Source: Acetobacteraceae bacterium (lineage in GTDB: Bacteria > Pseudomonadota > Alphaproteobacteria > Acetobacterales > Acetobacteraceae). Taken from it: DNA of 14,155 nt. The stretch spans positions 1 through 14,155 of the forward strand of contig CANJXD010000094.1 of NCBI GenBank assembly GCA_947478535.1, read 5' to 3'. Below the pieces are notes generated by a model. It saw nothing but the letters and a program-made list of their open reading frames with translations. It was not told where the DNA came from and ran no database searches. Shown in pieces: positions 12,929 through 14,155 of this stretch (its first letter is position 1; each line of letters starts with the position of its first letter). Position numbers and translations under genes: made by a program.

Positions 12929-13642
12929 ATGACGGACGAAGAACGCCGGATCATCACCGGCTATGTTGAGCGGGTGAGCGGCGTGGCCAATGCGGCGCCG
13001 CCGCGGCCCGCTTCGCCCTGGGGCGCCATGGGCGGCGGCCAGCAGCAGCAGGCCCAGCCGCTGCCGCCGGTCGACCGGGAAGCCGATGCGCTGATCGCGG
13101 ACCTGTTCAACCGCTACCCCGAGGCGCGCTACCGCATCACCCAGACGGCCTTCGTGCAGGAACATGCGGTGGTGGAGATGCAGAACCGCATTCAGCAGCT
13201 TGAATGGGAAGTGGAAAACGCGCAGCGCCAGGGCCAGGCTGCGCAGAGCCGCGGTGGGATGTTCGGCGGCATGTTCGGCGGTGGGTCCCGCCCGGCCGCC
13301 ATGCCGCCGCGCCCGCAGCCGCAATACCCGCCGGGCTACAACCCGGCCGCCATGCAGCAGGGCGGTGGCCGCGGCTTCCTCGGCACCGCGATGATGACGG
13401 CGGTCGGCGTCGCTGGTGGCCTCGTGCTGGGCAATGCGCTGATGAGCGCCTTTTCCGGCGGTGGTGCCGCGCAGGCGGCGGGGCTGTCCAACGAAACCGG
13501 CGCCGGCGCCTTCGCGACGGAGAATGCGGCCACCGCTTCCCCCTGGAGCGACCCGGGCGCGGCTTCGGCGCCGCAGAATGACGCCCAGGCCTGGGGTGGC
13601 GATGATGGCGGCTATGACGCCGGCGGCGACGAGGAACAGTAA
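12929..13642 (+). CDS. DUF2076 family protein, Gly/Pro/Gln-rich with one membrane-like segment
   Basis: A 237-residue protein resembling the DUF2076 family, function unknown. The start MTDEERRIITGYVERV (1-16) and the block READALIADLFNRYPEARYR (50-69), followed by TQTAFVQEHAVVEMQNRIQQLEWEVE (71-96), are the recognisable family parts; residues 80-102 are likely a coiled coil. Between them lies a Pro/Gln/Gly-rich insert (about 21-48). After the coiled coil come Gly-Met-rich repeats (MFGGMFGGG), a Pro-rich stretch, a hydrophobic segment GTAMMTAVGVAGGLVLGNALMSAF (152-175), and an acidic, Gly-rich tail ending GGDEEQ. The ATG at 12929 is chosen because earlier in-frame codons give no family sequence; the ribosome-binding site (GGGA) is weak. 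The gene is followed by two hairpins, the second a strong terminator. Confidence 0.85.
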   Translation: MTDEERRIITGYVERVSGVANAAPPRPASPWGAMGGGQQQQAQPLPPVDREADALIADLFNRYPEARYRITQTAFVQEHAVVEMQNRIQQLEWEVENAQRQGQAAQSRGGMFGGMFGGGSRPAAMPPRPQPQYPPGYNPAAMQQGGGRGFLGTAMMTAVGVAGGLVLGNALMSAFSGGGAAQAAGLSNETGAGAFATENAATASPWSDPGAASAPQNDAQAWGGDDGGYDAGGDEEQ

Positions 13643-13649
13643 ACTTCTC

Positions 13650-13667
13650 ATCCGCTGAGGGGCGGAT
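13650..13667 (+). other. Small hairpin after the DUF2076 stop
   Basis: ATCCGC (13650-13655) pairs with GCGGAT (13662-13667) across a 6-base loop and is followed by TTTG. It lies 8 bases after the stop codon and just ahead of the stronger terminator, so it may be an auxiliary terminator or 3'-end stabiliser. Confidence 0.45.
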
Positions 13668-13670
13668 TTG

Positions 13671-13702
13671 GGGCGCGGTGGGGCAACCCGCCGCGCCCTT
13701 TT
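13671..13702 (+). terminator. Strong intrinsic terminator downstream of the DUF2076 gene
   Basis: GGGCGCGG (13671-13678) pairs with CCGCGCCC (13691-13698), continued by a T-G wobble and GGG/CCC (13680-13682 with 13687-13689). This gives a 12-pair stem closed by a GCAA tetraloop (GNRA class) and followed by TTTTC from 13699. It separates the DUF2076 gene from the LysR-type gene. Confidence 0.88.
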
Positions 13703-13742
13703 CATTGATCGCGCCCCATTCATTGCCGATCATGGGGGGATC

Positions 13743-14155
13743 ATGCGGATTCCCGACCTCGATCTCGACCTGCTGCGCTGCTTCGTCATGGTGGCGGAAC
13801 AGGGGGGCTTCACCGCGGCCGGCGGCGCGCTCGGCCTGACGCAATCCGCCGTCAGCCTGAAGGTGAAGCGGCTGGAGGACCTCGTCCGCCGCCCCGTCTT
13901 CCGCCGCACCAGCCGCAGCGTCGCCCTGACGCGGGAAGGGGAGACGCTGCTGAGTTATGCGCGGCGGATGCTGGCGCTGAATGACGAGGCGGTGCGCCGG
14001 CTTGTCGCCCCGCCGGTCGCGGGTAGCCTCCGGTTGGGCGTGGCGGACCATTTCGTGCCGCGCAGCCTGGCCCCCATCCTCGCCCGCTTCGCCCGCACCT
14101 ACCCCGAGGTGCGGCTGGAGGTGGAGGTCGGCCGCAGCCACGAACTCCGCGCCAA
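13743..14155 (+). CDS. LysR-type transcriptional regulator, 5' part, cut by window end
   Basis: An open frame of 137 codons runs to the window edge without a stop. The N-terminal winged helix-turn-helix of LysR regulators is clear: LDLLRCFVMVAEQGGFTAAGGALGLTQSAVSLKVKRLEDLV at about residues 8-48, then FRRTSRSVALTREGETLLSYARRMLALNDEAVRRL. The start of the effector domain follows (GSLRLGVADHFVPRSLAPILARFARTYPEVRLEVEVG). The start ATG at 13743 follows a run of six Gs and an A (13734-13740), a serviceable ribosome-binding site although only 2 bases away. An ATG at 13732 is in a different frame. The intrinsic terminator upstream implies its own promoter in the 40 bases between. The target genes are probably beyond the window; nothing here identifies the ligand. 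Confidence 0.93.
   Translation, partial: MRIPDLDLDLLRCFVMVAEQGGFTAAGGALGLTQSAVSLKVKRLEDLVRRPVFRRTSRSVALTREGETLLSYARRMLALNDEAVRRLVAPPVAGSLRLGVADHFVPRSLAPILARFARTYPEVRLEVEVGRSHELRA

Noticed and set aside
1..14155. Possible mobile or defence island
   Set aside because: No integrase, transposase, tRNA, attachment-like repeat, nuclease or toxin signature, and no marked change in base composition apart from the short AT-rich promoter island near 5640-5700.

Overview
The window is very GC-rich, densely packed DNA with G/C-ending codons throughout. It looks like the chromosome of an alphaproteobacterium, most likely a Rhodospirillales/Acetobacteraceae relative (Roseomonas-like). This rests on base composition, the purF-SDR gene pair, a DUF4169 protein, a DUF2076 protein and the style of the FkbM and amidohydrolase proteins. 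The taxon is an inference. I see no rRNA, tRNA, insertion sequence, phage gene, CRISPR array or toxin-antitoxin module, and no gene-free stretch above about 155 bases.

Layout, left to right. The 3' part of purF (purine synthesis) is followed 8 bases later by a short-chain dehydrogenase whose catalytic serine appears to be replaced by aspartate. Four minus-strand genes then read back towards it: a dienelactone-hydrolase-like enzyme, a small two-helix membrane protein, an FkbM-type methyltransferase, and a short ORF resembling only the C-terminal part of that methyltransferase. On the plus strand a small DUF4169 protein is followed by a two-gene ECF42-type module: a DGPF/YCII protein and, overlapping by 4 bases, an ECF sigma factor with a long C-terminal extension. 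A TGTCGA-N17-CGTC promoter, the signature I recall for ECF42 sigma factors, lies just upstream, so the pair is probably self-activating.

The centre holds a second two-gene regulatory module: a Tat-exported nitroreductase-like protein translationally coupled (ATGA overlap) to a MarR repressor. It is preceded by an AT-rich promoter region carrying a perfect 9-bp inverted repeat, the likely repressor operator. A metal-dependent amidohydrolase converges on this module and is divergent from an oligopeptide-type ABC substrate-binding protein, which has no permease or ATPase genes beside it. A sterol desaturase/fatty acid hydroxylase family membrane protein follows.

The right end holds an OmpA-family envelope protein with an apparent DUF4892-like N-terminal part, a CoA-binding protein, a DUF2076 protein ended by a strong intrinsic terminator, and the 5' part of a LysR-type regulator that runs off the window. 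That regulator is an open frame from 13743 to the window edge.

Most of the window is ordinary metabolism and envelope biology. The observations most worth a second look are the two compact self-regulating modules with visible cis sites, the tandem FkbM C-terminal domain, and the active-site substitutions in the SDR and the amidohydrolase.
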